A stretch of 64,000 bases of DNA from Virgibacillus halotolerans (GCF_016908515.1 NZ_JAFBEA010000010.1:88336-152335); one strand, 5' to 3'; positions 29,101 to 39,068 are shown, numbered from the stretch's first letter. A program made the numbers and translations. The notes: a model not told the origin generated them from the letters alone.

Positions 29101-30927
29101 ATGAATAAAGTTGGTTTTTTTCGTTCGATTCAATTAAAGTTTATTATTATTTATATTCTTTTGTTGCTGCTTGCTATGCAGATTATTGGTTCCTTTTTTA
29201 CCAGAGAACTGGAAAAGGAAATGCTCGATAATATGGAGGAGTCTGTAAACCAAAGTGTGGATTTGCTGACCTATAATCTAGAGCAGGCGTTTAATAAAGA
29301 ACGCAGTGAGGATGGGGACGAGCCAACACTTCAAGAGGAAATCCAGGAAATTGTAAATGGCGTTTCTGATTTAACCAAATTACAGGTGATTGACAATCAA
29401 AGCCGGGTACTTGGATCAAATGAGCTCAAACAGGATGATATTGGCAAGAAGACAACAGAAGAACTTGTACAAAAGGCACTCTTTCTGGATTCACCACAAC
29501 GTGATATTGCCTTGGATCCGGAGACACAGAATAGGGTTTTAGTAAAAGCGGTTCCTGTCTTTGATGATGAAAAAGTTGTTGTCGGGGTTATTTATTTAAA
29601 AGCATCATTGAATGGTGTTTATCAGCAACTTGAAAATATAAATAATATCTTTTTAAAAGGCTCGATTCTAGCGATTGCAGTTTCCGCATTTATTGGCATT
29701 TTAGTTGCACGAACAATAACAAAGCCAATTATGGAAATGAGAAGACAGGCGCAGACCATGGCTAAAGGAGATTTTACCCAGAAGGTTAATGTATACGGGA
29801 AAGATGAAATTGGTCAATTGGCTGAAACATTTAATGATCTAAATGGCAGGCTAAAGCATTCCTATGCAACCATAGAAGAAGAACGCTGGAAGCTAAGCTC
29901 CGTCCTGTCCAACATGTCAGACGGTGTGATTGCAACAGATAGTACTGGATCCGTAACATTAATGAACGAAGCGGCTGGAAGGCTAATTGGTCATAATCCC
30001 GATGAAATCGTTGGGAAATTCCTGCTTGACGTGTTGCAATTAGAGGAGAAATTGGTTGATATTACTGAATTACAGGATAATGGCTCCATGATTATTGATT
30101 TGAGTGATAGTGAGCAGGACTTTTTAATTCAGGCCAACTTTTCAACTATTTCAGATGATGAAAACAATATCACAGGATTTATAACCGTGCTAAGTGATGT
30201 GACGGAACAGGAGAAGGTGGAACAGGAACGGCGTGACTTTGTATCCAATGTGTCTCATGAGTTAAGAACGCCATTAACAACGATGCGTAGCTATATTGAA
30301 GCATTGACTGATGGTGCATGGGAAGATAAGGAAATTGCCCCTAAGTTTTTGGGGGTAGCACAAAATGAAACAGAGCGCATGATCCGCATGGTGAATGACC
30401 TGTTGCAGCTTTCAAAAATGGACTCAAAAGAACTATTAATTCAAAGGGAACGAACAGAGTTTACGAGTTTCTTCCATCATATTATTGATCGATTTGAAAT
30501 GAATATTCCGGAACATATTACTTTCCAACGGGAAATACCTAAGGGAAATTATACGGTGTGGCTTGATAAAGATAAAATGACACAGGTACTGGATAATATT
30601 ATTTCCAATGCGATTAAGTATTCTCCTGAGGGTGGTAAGATTCGATTAAAAGTAGAAGCAAAAAGGTACCAGCTCCTAGTCAGCGTTCAGGATGAGGGCT
30701 TAGGCATTGCTTTTGATAAACTTGAAAAAATATTTGAACGCTTTTACAGAGCGGATAAAGCGCGAACTAGAAATCTTGGTGGCACAGGCTTAGGTTTAGC
30801 AATAACCAAAGAGTTAGTGGAAGCCCATCACGGAAAAATCTGGGCGAATAGCAAAGAAGGTAAAGGAACGACAATTTCCTTTACACTTCCGCTTATGAAC
30901 CAAAAGCGGAAGGGGGATCTTTCATGA
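29101..30927 (+). CDS. walK: Sensor histidine kinase WalK (YycG)
   Basis: 608 residues. Membrane helix at about 12-32, extracellular sensing domain (33-182), second helix (about 183-203), HAMP, PAS (STGSVTLMNEAAGRLIG), HisKA with SNVSHELRTPLTTMRSYIEA (His about 386), and HATPase with DNIISNAIKYSPEGG, DEGLGI and GGTGLGLAI. This architecture is diagnostic of WalK. It phosphorylates WalR. Five bases separate it from walR, and its end overlaps walH by four. Confidence 0.97.
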   Translation: MNKVGFFRSIQLKFIIIYILLLLLAMQIIGSFFTRELEKEMLDNMEESVNQSVDLLTYNLEQAFNKERSEDGDEPTLQEEIQEIVNGVSDLTKLQVIDNQSRVLGSNELKQDDIGKKTTEELVQKALFLDSPQRDIALDPETQNRVLVKAVPVFDDEKVVVGVIYLKASLNGVYQQLENINNIFLKGSILAIAVSAFIGILVARTITKPIMEMRRQAQTMAKGDFTQKVNVYGKDEIGQLAETFNDLNGRLKHSYATIEEERWKLSSVLSNMSDGVIATDSTGSVTLMNEAAGRLIGHNPDEIVGKFLLDVLQLEEKLVDITELQDNGSMIIDLSDSEQDFLIQANFSTISDDENNITGFITVLSDVTEQEKVEQERRDFVSNVSHELRTPLTTMRSYIEALTDGAWEDKEIAPKFLGVAQNETERMIRMVNDLLQLSKMDSKELLIQRERTEFTSFFHHIIDRFEMNIPEHITFQREIPKGNYTVWLDKDKMTQVLDNIISNAIKYSPEGGKIRLKVEAKRYQLLVSVQDEGLGIAFDKLEKIFERFYRADKARTRNLGGTGLGLAITKELVEAHHGKIWANSKEGKGTTISFTLPLMNQKRKGDLS

Positions 30928-32234
30928 AGCTGGAAACGACAAAGTCCTTTATGTTAATTGTTTTAATCGGGGTAAGTCTTTTACTCACTTACGGCTTGTG
31001 GAGCTACCAACCCAATTATGAGACGCTGAATGATCCACAGCTGTTGAATGAGGTGGATATAGGCGGCAAAGTAGAAGCGAAAAAGGATCTCATTACACCA
31101 AGTAAAATGATTTTCCATGCGAAAGACCATTATTACGGCTTCTCAGATCCGAAGAAGCAACAACAGTTTTTTAAAGATATGCAGTCTTGGACGATGTATA
31201 ATTTGGATATCAGTGCCGCAGATGGTCGAGCAGCCAAAACGTATGAGGTTGAGGTTGTTTTCCCCGGTGCTATTCCGATGGAACTGCTGAACAAGATATT
31301 TACTCTCAATGATGATGAAATCGAATTGCCATCCTGGTCGTTTCAACGGATGTATTATACGTTTGATTCGGATAAAGCAGCACTTAAAGTCCAATTTTTA
31401 TCTGAAAATGGTAAGCAACAAGCGACTGCAGTTATTAATGATCCTAATCACTATGACCAATTATGGACAATGGTATTCGCTCCGGGAGACTTGAGTGAGT
31501 ATACGTTATTTAATAAAGATATCTATCTTCCTAAGGATAGGATCTATTTAAATAAGTGGTCGTTGACATTAGATCGTATTGAGCCACAGGATTTTGTCAA
31601 TGCCCTATTTGCAAATCCATCTATTGTAACCAGACCGAGTGGTGGATCTGGTGGCAGTAGTGATACCTATTATACGGATACACAAAGGCAAATGAAGGTG
31701 TTTCGGGATCAGCGCATGGAATTCATTAGTCCTTATACATCGGAAAATGATCAGATGGATCCACTGAGTTTATTAGAGAACAGTGTAAAGAGCATCAATG
31801 ATCATAAAGGTTGGACGGAGGATTATTATCTGTTGGATATTAAAGCGAATGCAGGTAAAAACGCGATTCGATATCAGATGTACACTGATGGTTATCCTGT
31901 TTACAGCGGCTCTAATTTATCACTCATTGAGCAGGAATGGCGGGATCAGGTCCTGACAAAATATGAGCGCCCACTATTTAAAATGAGTGATCCCATCAAC
32001 AGTGATCAAATTGAATTGCCATCCAGCGAGGAAGTTGTTTCTTATTTGGAAAACAACGGTACTTATCAAATGGAAAGCATTCAGGATATTCAAATAGGAT
32101 ATAAACTTAATTATATGGACGATGATAGCTATACCCCATATGTAACACTTGAACCGGCATGGTACATGAACTATAATGGCAGCTGGATTGAGATCAAATT
32201 TGAAGATCCAACACAACAAAAAGGGGGAGATTGA
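30924..32234 (+). CDS. walH: WalK accessory protein WalH (YycH)
   Basis: 436 residues with a single N-terminal membrane helix (FMLIVLIGVSLLLTYGLWSY) followed by a large extracytoplasmic domain, as in YycH. SGGSGGSSDTYYTDTQRQMK lies mid-protein. In B. subtilis WalH and WalI bind WalK in the membrane and restrain it; in S. aureus they activate it. It overlaps walK and walI. Confidence 0.92.
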   Translation: MKLETTKSFMLIVLIGVSLLLTYGLWSYQPNYETLNDPQLLNEVDIGGKVEAKKDLITPSKMIFHAKDHYYGFSDPKKQQQFFKDMQSWTMYNLDISAADGRAAKTYEVEVVFPGAIPMELLNKIFTLNDDEIELPSWSFQRMYYTFDSDKAALKVQFLSENGKQQATAVINDPNHYDQLWTMVFAPGDLSEYTLFNKDIYLPKDRIYLNKWSLTLDRIEPQDFVNALFANPSIVTRPSGGSGGSSDTYYTDTQRQMKVFRDQRMEFISPYTSENDQMDPLSLLENSVKSINDHKGWTEDYYLLDIKANAGKNAIRYQMYTDGYPVYSGSNLSLIEQEWRDQVLTKYERPLFKMSDPINSDQIELPSSEEVVSYLENNGTYQMESIQDIQIGYKLNYMDDDSYTPYVTLEPAWYMNYNGSWIEIKFEDPTQQKGGD

Positions 32235-32236
32235 GG

Positions 32237-33178
32237 ATGCAATGGAGTCAAATTAAGACCTTATTTATCCTCTGTTTCCTCGTACTTAATATATTTCTAT
32301 CCATCCAATTTATCAGCAAACAGAAGGAAGCAGATATCGGTGAATTGGATAATGAGGAAATCCCGTTTGAAGATCGACTGGAATCCGAAAGAATTAAGGT
32401 TAAAGATATTGAAACAGATGTAAAAGAAGCATCTTATATAAAGGCATCACAAAAAGACTTTACAACAACAGAACAGAAAGCGTTAGCCAAATTAAAAGAT
32501 CAGGATGCAAAGGTGATCAGTAATAACTTTATTATTTCGAAGTTTGATGACCCAGTATCCCTGCCTTCCCAATTGAAGAAAGATGATTTGGATCGTTTTA
32601 TGAAGGACCACACGCTTTTCCCAGACGACTTTGCATATTGGGGATCGAATAAAGAAATGAATGTGCTGATCTTTTTCCAGGAACAAAAAGGTTTTCCGGT
32701 TTACTTTAACCAGCACGGTTTATTACTTGTGTATTTAAATGATAAAAATGAAGCTGTTTTTTATACACAAACGATGCTTGATGATCCGGAACCCCAGGGT
32801 GAAAAGAAAACGTTGAATAAACCAAAGCAGGCAGTTGAAACGCTATATAAAAGAAACCATTTATATCCAGGTGATGAAGTAACCGGTGTTGAAATTGGGT
32901 ATTATACCCGGATTCTATCTGAAGGTTTACAAGTTTTTGCGCCCACATGGAAAGTATCTGTTAAAGAAGAAAAAGATGACCACGTGCGGGTCTATTTTGT
33001 AAATGCGATTGAAGGCCTTGTGTTGGATAGTGAAGATATTGAGTTCTTAGAAACGGCGATAGAAGACAATACCCGTAAAGTTCGAGTGTTGGATGGTGAT
33101 AGTAAGATGAAAGAAACCATCTTGTCACATCTAAAGCAAATGACAGATGAAGATAGTAATCGGAGTGAAGAAAAATGA
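32237..33178 (+). CDS. walI: WalK accessory protein WalI (YycI)
   Basis: 313 residues from ATG 32237; AAGGGGGAG upstream fits this start rather than the in-frame TTG at 32231. N-terminus [20 protein letters not shown] is a membrane anchor, followed by a YycI-type extracytoplasmic domain and a charged C-terminal tail. It overlaps walJ by four bases. Acts with WalH on WalK. Confidence 0.93.
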   Translation: MQWSQIKTLFILCFLVLNIFLSIQFISKQKEADIGELDNEEIPFEDRLESERIKVKDIETDVKEASYIKASQKDFTTTEQKALAKLKDQDAKVISNNFIISKFDDPVSLPSQLKKDDLDRFMKDHTLFPDDFAYWGSNKEMNVLIFFQEQKGFPVYFNQHGLLLVYLNDKNEAVFYTQTMLDDPEPQGEKKTLNKPKQAVETLYKRNHLYPGDEVTGVEIGYYTRILSEGLQVFAPTWKVSVKEEKDDHVRVYFVNAIEGLVLDSEDIEFLETAIEDNTRKVRVLDGDSKMKETILSHLKQMTDEDSNRSEEK

Positions 33179-33960
33179 CGTTACGTTTTAGTGTGTTAGC
33201 ATCCGGCAGTACAGGAAATGCTTTTTATATAGAGTCAGAGAAGGAAAGAATATTAGTGGATGCAGGTTTAAGTGGTAAGCAAATGGATCGATTATTCAAT
33301 GAGGTTCATGTGGATCCATCTAAGCTGACAGGTATACTGGTGACCCATGAGCATTCAGATCATATTAAAGGGCTAGGAATTATTGCCCGCAAATATAACT
33401 TGCCAATTTATGCGAATGAAAAGACATGGATGGCAATGGAAAAATCGATTGGTAAGCTATCATTAGATCAGAAGTTCCATTTTGGTATGGAAGAAGTGAA
33501 GACATTTCAAGATATGGACATCGAATCGTTTGGTGTATCCCATGATGCCGCAGAGCCGATGTTTTATACGTTTCGTCATGATGGTAAGAAAGTGGCGATT
33601 GTCACAGACCTTGGCTATGTATCAGAACGAATTAAAAAGACAGTAGAAGATGCTGATGCATATATATTTGAAGCAAACCATGATGTGGACATGCTGCGAA
33701 TGGGACGATACCCTTGGAATGTAAAGCGTCGAATATTAGGAGATTCCGGACACGTATCCAACGAAGATAGTGGTTTGGCACTGGCTGACATTATTAGTAA
33801 TCGTACGAAGCGGATTTATTTAGCGCATTTAAGTCTAGATAATAATATGAAAGATCTTGCCCGCATGTCTGTGGAAAGTGTGCTACAAGAAAGAGGAATT
33901 ACAATTGATTTAATGGATACCGATCCAACCAATCCCACACCACTATATGAAGTAATATAA
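33175..33960 (+). CDS. walJ: Metallo-beta-lactamase fold hydrolase WalJ (YycJ)
   Basis: 261 residues. Start [20 protein letters not shown], metal motif [13 protein letters not shown] near 60, then VTDLGYVS and [10 protein letters not shown] cytoplasmic MBL-fold nuclease/phosphodiesterase family member; 5'-3' exonuclease activity has been described for YycJ. Conserved fifth gene of the wal operon. The weak hairpin after it (AACGCT/AGCGTT with inner CACCTG/CAGGTG) lacks a good T run. Confidence 0.94.
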   Translation: MTLRFSVLASGSTGNAFYIESEKERILVDAGLSGKQMDRLFNEVHVDPSKLTGILVTHEHSDHIKGLGIIARKYNLPIYANEKTWMAMEKSIGKLSLDQKFHFGMEEVKTFQDMDIESFGVSHDAAEPMFYTFRHDGKKVAIVTDLGYVSERIKKTVEDADAYIFEANHDVDMLRMGRYPWNVKRRILGDSGHVSNEDSGLALADIISNRTKRIYLAHLSLDNNMKDLARMSVESVLQERGITIDLMDTDPTNPTPLYEVI

Positions 33961-34106
33961 AACGCTCCGACCACCTGCAGGATGAAAACAGGTGCTAGCA
34001 GCGTTTATACTGATTTATTGAAAAATCGGTAACTGATCCTGTTTAATTTTTACGTTGGAAGGAATACTATATGAAAACAATATATATGGGATAAGGGGTT
34101 AGATAA

Positions 34107-35327
34107 ATGGGATATTATGATCAACATTATCCGCCAAATCCACATCGTAAAAAGAATAAACCCTGGTTAGTTCCAGTTTTACTTGGCATTGTCATCGGTA
34201 TTTTATTAGTTGTTGTCGCCATGCCCGCTTTAATAAAATCAGATATCATGCCGGGAAATGAGGCTACACAGCAAGGAAATAATCTGGATGTGAAACATGG
34301 GAATCCACATGGCTCAGATTTGAATCAAACCATCAATGTCGATGTCTCTACACAAATTACAGACGTTGTTGAAAAGGTTACGCCAGCAGTTGTTGGCGTG
34401 ATTAATATTCAAAAGAGTGGGGATTTCTGGCAGCAGGAAAATGGGGATAGTGAAGCAGGAACCGGATCAGGTGTCATTTACAAGAAAGAGGATGGGACAG
34501 CCTATGTTGTTACCAATCATCATGTTGTAGAAGGTGCCACATCATTAGAGGTTGTTTTATCAAATGATACCCACCTCGATGCGGAATTGATCGGCAGTGA
34601 TTTGTTCTCTGATTTAGCAGTCTTGCGAATGGATGGATCTGATGTAAAGCAGGTGATGGAGCTTGGGTCTTCTGACAGTATCAAGGTTGGAGAGCCAGCA
34701 ATTGCGATCGGGAATCCACTAGGAATGATGTTCTCAAGCTCTGTTACACAAGGCGTTATCAGTGGAACACAGCGAACGATTCCCCAGGATTTTAACCAGG
34801 ATGGACGCGCGGATTGGCAAGCGGAGGTTATTCAAACCGATGCAGCGATCAACCCCGGTAATAGTGGTGGTGCACTCATTAATATTAATGGTCAGCTTAT
34901 TGGCATTAATTCAATGAAAATTAATCAAGCAGCTGTAGAAGGCATTGGTTTTGCCATTCCTATTGATTCTGCGATCCCTATTATTGAAGAATTGGAAGCA
35001 ACAGGTGAAGTAACTCGTCCTTATTTAGGCGTTGAAATTTACTCTTTAGACGAAGTACCTCAAGCTGAATGGAAAAATACGCTTCATCTTCCCAAAAATG
35101 TAGAGGGTGGGGTTTACGTTTGGTCTGTTGAACCGATATCGCCGGCCGATAAAGCAGGGTTAAAACGGCTCGATGTGATCACGGAGATAGATGGTAATCC
35201 AGTGATGAATATGATTGATTTACGGAAAGTTTTATACCAGGAAAAGAAAATAGGCGATGAAGTAACCATTAAGTATTATCGTGATGGCAAGCAAAATGAG
35301 GCCAAATTAACACTGGGAACTCAATAA
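34107..35327 (+). CDS. Membrane-anchored HtrA-like serine protease (YyxA/HtrC)
   Basis: 406 residues. Cytoplasmic tail rich in His/Pro/Lys, one membrane helix (about 20-42), then a trypsin-like domain: His in VVTNHHVVEGATSL, Asp in SDLFSDLAVLRM, Ser in DAAINPGNSGGALIN. A single PDZ domain follows (GGVYVWSVEPISPADKAG). It acts outside the membrane in protein quality control. The position after walJ matches B. subtilis yyxA. A terminator follows at 35342. Confidence 0.95.
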   Translation: MGYYDQHYPPNPHRKKNKPWLVPVLLGIVIGILLVVVAMPALIKSDIMPGNEATQQGNNLDVKHGNPHGSDLNQTINVDVSTQITDVVEKVTPAVVGVINIQKSGDFWQQENGDSEAGTGSGVIYKKEDGTAYVVTNHHVVEGATSLEVVLSNDTHLDAELIGSDLFSDLAVLRMDGSDVKQVMELGSSDSIKVGEPAIAIGNPLGMMFSSSVTQGVISGTQRTIPQDFNQDGRADWQAEVIQTDAAINPGNSGGALININGQLIGINSMKINQAAVEGIGFAIPIDSAIPIIEELEATGEVTRPYLGVEIYSLDEVPQAEWKNTLHLPKNVEGGVYVWSVEPISPADKAGLKRLDVITEIDGNPVMNMIDLRKVLYQEKKIGDEVTIKYYRDGKQNEAKLTLGTQ

Positions 35328-35341
35328 TAAGTAGAAAAAAG

Positions 35342-35371
35342 GCTATCCACATGTTGAAGGATAGCTTTTTT
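35342..35371 (+). terminator. Rho-independent terminator after htrA
   Basis: GCTATCC (35342-35348) pairs with GGATAGC (35359-35365), preceded by A-rich and followed by T6. Confidence 0.8.
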
Positions 35372-35380
35372 CATGGAAAG

Positions 35381-35502
35381 TAATCCACAATCCATCAAAG
35401 TTATTCACATACCGTGGATAACTTTGTAGACAGATTCAATATATAGTATATAAAAAAGGGTAGGCACAAAATAGCTAGGAACATTTGTGCATATGTGGAT
35501 AA
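35381..35502. promoter_or_regulatory. DnaA-box cluster downstream of htrA
   Basis: Arms CAAAGTTATTCAC (35396-35408) and GTGGATAACTTTG (35414-35426) form an inverted repeat with one mismatch, each containing a DnaA-box-like core. A further perfect inverted box lies at 35494-35502, and TAATCCACA at about 35381. DnaA-box clusters near yyxA/yydA are known in B. subtilis; function here is inferred. Confidence 0.6.
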
Positions 35503-35576
35503 CTTTGGGGATAAGTATGCTTTTGCGTACATAAATGTTTATCAGTTGACGAAAACAGAGGATCAAATTACATATT

Positions 35577-35942
35577 TCACCTTTTCGCGCTTTGCCAATG
35601 TTGTCCAATTAGAATTAATAATACTAGCATCACAATATCAAGCCGCGCTTCGAACGCAAATGTTAGTAACCCTTGCTCAGAAAGTACGGGCCACTTTGTT
35701 AAGCATAGAGCACCGATCATCACAATGATCAGTGGTATGGTTGCGTGCTTGATATACATTCTCGCAATAACTAGCATCCCACACGCAACTTCAGTAATTG
35801 CAACAAGGAATAAGGTTACCTGAGGGAAAGGTAGTCCAAGGCTTGCAAATACGGTTTGAAAGTCGCTATCTACTAATTTTAGAATACCTGAAGTAACAAA
35901 TACGTAGCCAATAAGATAACAAATCCATTTTGTTTGATACAT
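35577..35942 (-). CDS. DoxX family membrane protein
   Basis: 121 residues with four membrane helices: WICYLIGYVFVTSGILKLVD, then FASLGLPFPQVTLFLVAITEVACG, as in DoxX/DoxD-like proteins. The minus-strand site GGAGGTGTG lies before the ATG. The family's biochemical role is uncertain (redox or quinone-linked membrane proteins). A single-gene unit, convergent with htrA. Confidence 0.82.
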   Translation of the reverse strand: MYQTKWICYLIGYVFVTSGILKLVDSDFQTVFASLGLPFPQVTLFLVAITEVACGMLVIARMYIKHATIPLIIVMIGALCLTKWPVLSEQGLLTFAFEARLDIVMLVLLILIGQHWQSAKR

Positions 35943-36116
35943 TTCGGGAACACACCTCCAAATGAATCCTTTTTAAATATGTATGCGCCAATGTAGACAA
36001 TCTTGACAAGCTTTTATTTAGTTCTCAGGTTTCTCAGTACCTTCTTGTTGCTAAGCATGCCAAATAACCTTATAATTTCTTTTAGACATAGAATAGTATA
36101 AAGGAAGTGCAAACCT

Positions 36117-37832
36117 GTGATTCGACGATTTTTTTCTTATTATAAGCCACACCGTCGTTTATTTATTATTGATTTTACCTCCGCAGTAATTGTAGCGTTG
36201 CTTGAATTAGCGTTTCCGGTTGCTGTACAACGCTTTATTGATACGCTCTTACCACGCGGGGATTGGAATCTGATCGTGACGGTTAGTGTGTTGCTTTTAT
36301 TAGTTTATATAGTGAGTACGCTTTTACAATATGTTGTTACATATTGGGGTCATAAGCTCGGGGTTAACATTGAAACGGATATGCGTGAAGACTTATTTCA
36401 TCATGTACAGCGCCAGTCTTTCCGCTTTTTTGATAATACAAAAACAGGACATATCATGAGTCGAATTACCAATGACTTATTTGATATTGGAGAACTGGCA
36501 CACCATGGTCCTGAAGACTTTTTTATTGCGATCATGACGTTTATTGGTGCCTTTTTCATTATGTTTATGGTCAATGTAAAGCTCTCTTTAATTATCTTAA
36601 TTGCTGTGCCGATCTTAATCTTCCTGATTGCCTATAGTAATATTAAAATGAACAAGGCATGGGGGATGATGTATCGGCATATTGCTGACGTAAACGCACG
36701 TGTGGAGGATGCTGTTTCCGGTGCACGTGTGGTGCAATCTTTTACAAATGAAGACTTTGAAATGGAACGTTTTATCAAGAACAACAACAGCTTTCGAACC
36801 GCAAAAGTTGGTGCATATAGAGTAATGGCATTTGTTAGTTCGAATATTTATATGATGATGCGTTTAGTTACATTGCTGGTACTCATTTTTGGCGCCTGGT
36901 TAATGCTTGAGAAGGAACTCTCCAGTGGAGATCTTATTTTGTTTGTTTTGTTTGTGAACGTGTTAATGAAACCAATTGAAAAAATTAGTGCTTTATTGGA
37001 GCTCTATCCAAAAGGGATGGCAGGATTCAAACGGTTTACTGAATTACTGGACATGAAGCCAGATGTACAAGACCGTGAGAATGCGAAAGCAGTGCAAATG
37101 CTAAAAGGTGATATTGCTTTTGATAATGTTACATTTGGCTATGAAAAAACACAAAAGTCTGTGCTACAATCAATGAATTTTGACATTCATGCTGGAGAAA
37201 CGATTGCTTTTGTCGGCCCGTCCGGTGCAGGAAAAACAACAATCTGTTCGCTTATTCCTCGTTTTTATGACGTGGATAATGGCAGTATTACCATCGATGG
37301 TATAGATTTAAGGGATATGACAAAGAAATCTCTTAGACAGCAAATAGGTATTGTGCAACAGGATGTGTTTTTATTTACGGGGACCCTTCGTGAAAATATT
37401 GCTTACGGTAAACTGGATGCGACAGATGCGGAAATTGAGCATGCGGCACAGCAAGCACATATGGAGGCGTTTATTAAAGAATTACCAGATGGCTATGAAA
37501 CACAGGTCGGCGAACGTGGTCTGAAGCTCTCCGGTGGACAGAAACAGCGTATCGCTATTGCGCGCATGTTTTTAAAGAATCCACCGATCCTCATATTGGA
37601 TGAGGCAACATCAGCACTTGATACGGAAACCGAAACCATCATCCAGAAAGCTTTAACGGAACTGGCGAAAGACCGTACGACGCTCATCATTGCACATCGC
37701 TTGGCAACCATTAAAAATGCCGATCGCATCATGGTTGTCACAAAAGAGGGTATTGAAGAAGAAGGTAGCCATGAAGAACTGTTAAAACGTGACGGTGTTT
37801 TTGCACATTTGCATAAGATACAAATGCAATAA
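36117..37832 (+). CDS. ABC exporter, fused permease and ATPase (MsbA/YknU-like)
   Basis: 571 residues, GTG start after AAGGAAGTGC. Six membrane helices in the first 310 residues (ABC_membrane), then the nucleotide-binding domain: Walker A GPSGAGKTTICSLIP, Q loop QQDVFLFTGTLRENI, signature LSGGQKQRIAIARM, Walker B PILILDEATSALD, switch IAHRLATIK. It is a half-transporter, presumably a homodimer, exporting lipid or drug; substrate unknown. Stands alone and is followed by a 13-base-pair hairpin at 37844. Confidence 0.93.
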   Translation: MIRRFFSYYKPHRRLFIIDFTSAVIVALLELAFPVAVQRFIDTLLPRGDWNLIVTVSVLLLLVYIVSTLLQYVVTYWGHKLGVNIETDMREDLFHHVQRQSFRFFDNTKTGHIMSRITNDLFDIGELAHHGPEDFFIAIMTFIGAFFIMFMVNVKLSLIILIAVPILIFLIAYSNIKMNKAWGMMYRHIADVNARVEDAVSGARVVQSFTNEDFEMERFIKNNNSFRTAKVGAYRVMAFVSSNIYMMMRLVTLLVLIFGAWLMLEKELSSGDLILFVLFVNVLMKPIEKISALLELYPKGMAGFKRFTELLDMKPDVQDRENAKAVQMLKGDIAFDNVTFGYEKTQKSVLQSMNFDIHAGETIAFVGPSGAGKTTICSLIPRFYDVDNGSITIDGIDLRDMTKKSLRQQIGIVQQDVFLFTGTLRENIAYGKLDATDAEIEHAAQQAHMEAFIKELPDGYETQVGERGLKLSGGQKQRIAIARMFLKNPPILILDEATSALDTETETIIQKALTELAKDRTTLIIAHRLATIKNADRIMVVTKEGIEEEGSHEELLKRDGVFAHLHKIQMQ

Positions 37833-37843
37833 ACGGATCTTAA

Positions 37844-37883
37844 AGAGGATTTCCTGTCTTGTAAGGCAGGAAATCCTCTATTT
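37844..37883 (+). terminator. Hairpin after ABC exporter gene
   Basis: Perfect 13-base arms AGAGGATTTCCTG / CAGGAAATCCTCT with a ten-base loop and a short T-rich tail. Confidence 0.7.
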
Positions 37884-37999
37884 ATTGATGGAGAATAGTA
37901 AGGTATTTAAGGAAGTCGCCTGCTTCAAGCATAATTCAAAAAAAGCCGAATAATAATGATAGATGCTTGTTTTAATAATTATGCGAGAGAGGTAATGAT

Positions 38000-38269
38000 A
38001 TGGCTTTTAACAAAAAATGTTGTCATTGTAATTACGCATTTAGTTACAAAACATTGTTGAATCAAACAGCTATTATGAAGTGTCCGGCATGTAAGGCAGA
38101 GCTGCAAGCTACATTATTATCGAAGATTATCTTTTCATTGATTTTTATCATTCCTTTTGTTTTGATATTAATGGGCATTGAACGTGATCTTGGTAAAATT
38201 GTTGTGACTTTAATTTGGGTTATCATCAGTTTTTTAGTTATTCAGCCACTTGTGCTGAAATATGAATAA
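38000..38269 (+). CDS. Zinc-ribbon membrane protein (TIGR04104-like)
   Basis: 89 residues. Two CxxC pairs (CCHC near 7-10, CPAC near 33-36) form a likely zinc ribbon, followed by two membrane helices (IIFSLIFIIPFVLILMG and IVVTLIWVIISFLVIQPL). This matches a small Bacillus family with CxxC-20-CxxC spacing; function unknown. The AGAGAGGTAATG site fits the ATG. Confidence 0.75.
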   Translation: MAFNKKCCHCNYAFSYKTLLNQTAIMKCPACKAELQATLLSKIIFSLIFIIPFVLILMGIERDLGKIVVTLIWVIISFLVIQPLVLKYE

Positions 38270-38373
38270 TTCAACTTTCGCAGAGCTTATTCGTTAATTT
38301 TATCGTTTTTTATTATCGCATTTATATAAACTGCGACATAAGAGCATGTTTATTTGCCAAGGGGTGTGTTATT

Positions 38374-38579
38374 CCACCGTCCGGGATCGCTCCGGGCGGA
38401 TGCTTTCCGCGGGTGCCCCGGCAAGGGGTATGTCGACGTTGCCCGCAAAGGGCGGTTTTAGTCGACCTTCATAACCACTCTCGGGGGTCTTCGGACACGT
38501 GCTGGGACTGCGATTACTCGTCCCACCGAAAACCATTGTTCCCGCTGGAGTCACCGCCCTTCTCTCACCCGGACTGGTT
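38374..38579. repeat. Hairpin-repeat family, copy R5
   Basis: Ends CCGTCCGGG and CCCGGACTGG pair. The core GATGCTTTCCGCGGG, GGGGGTCTTCGGACACGTGC, the GGGACTGCGATTACTCGTCC segment and CCCGCTGGAGTCACCGCC is shared with R3. It also holds a second hairpin CCCGCAAAGGGCGG in the middle. Confidence 0.72.
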
Positions 38580-38652
38580 AATGCTATTTACGGGAAGGCG
38601 CTGTGTCATTTCGTCCAGCTAAAGCACACTTTTATTGGCAAACGCTATACTT

Positions 38653-38769
38653 AGCACCCCGTATACACGAAGACTCCTGCGGGAGGTCGGCTAATAACGG
38701 TCACGTCCTGTGACCAACGCCGACACTAGAATATCGTGTTCGTCGAAAAGGCATCGGTGAGACCCCGCA
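38653..38769. repeat. Hairpin-repeat family, copy R6/R8, left part (split by insertion)
   Basis: Outer arm ACCCCGTATACAC at 38656-38668 is perfectly complementary to GTGTATACGGGGT at 39047-39059. Opposite orientation to R2/R3: GAAGACTCCTGCGGGA, then GAGACCCCGCAG. The copy is interrupted at 38779 by a mobile element; its right part is 39010-39068. Confidence 0.75.
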
Positions 38770-38778
38770 GTGCGTAAG

Positions 38779-39000
38779 GTGGCCACTGAAAAAATGGTAG
38801 ATTTTAAAAAAATTGCTTTTCACCTTAATCTAGCATCTCGAATATACGGAGACTCCTGCGGGAAGTAAGAGATCGACGAGACCCCGCAGGACGGTAGTCC
38901 GAGGAGACTCGACACTCGCCCGCGGAAAGCGCAGTATATTCGAAGATGCGATGGTAGATCCTGATATTATAGTGCTATATTTAATTTTTTCAGTGGCCTC
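38779..39000. mobile_element. 222-bp MITE-like element with 17-bp TIRs and 9-bp target duplication
   Basis: Left end GTGGCCACTGAAAAAAT (38779-38795); the reverse complement of the right end (38984-39000) is GAGGCCACTGAAAAAAT, 16 of 17 identical. Direct repeats GTGCGTAAG at 38770-38778 and 39001-39009 flank it. No coding capacity. The interior carries another hairpin-repeat copy (R7). Removing the element and one duplicate restores an intact R6/R8 hairpin, so insertion is well supported. Confidence 0.82.
38833..38949. repeat. Hairpin-repeat family, copy R7, inside the MITE-like element
   Basis: Arms GCATCTCGAATATAC (38833-38847) and GTATATTCGAAGATGC (38934-38949) pair with a one-base bulge. 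The core GGAGACTCCTGCGGGA, CGAGACCCCGCAGGAC, CCGAGGAGACTCG and CCCGCGGAAAGCG is canonical. Confidence 0.75.
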
Positions 39001-39009
39001 GTGCGTAAG

Positions 39010-39068
39010 CACAAGGAGGCTCAACAGCCGCCTTAGGATGCGCGAAGTGTATACGGGGTTGCGGTCGC
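39010..39068. repeat. Hairpin-repeat copy R6/R8, right part
   Basis: AAGGAGGCTCAACAGCCGCC then CGCGAAGTGTATACGGGGT. It resumes the copy broken at 38769. Its reverse complement closely matches R1 at 8834. Confidence 0.72.

Noticed and set aside
38369..38622. Short ORFs on both strands within the hairpin repeats
   Set aside because: They are translations of the palindromic repeat core (Pro/Arg/Ser rich) and lack start signals.
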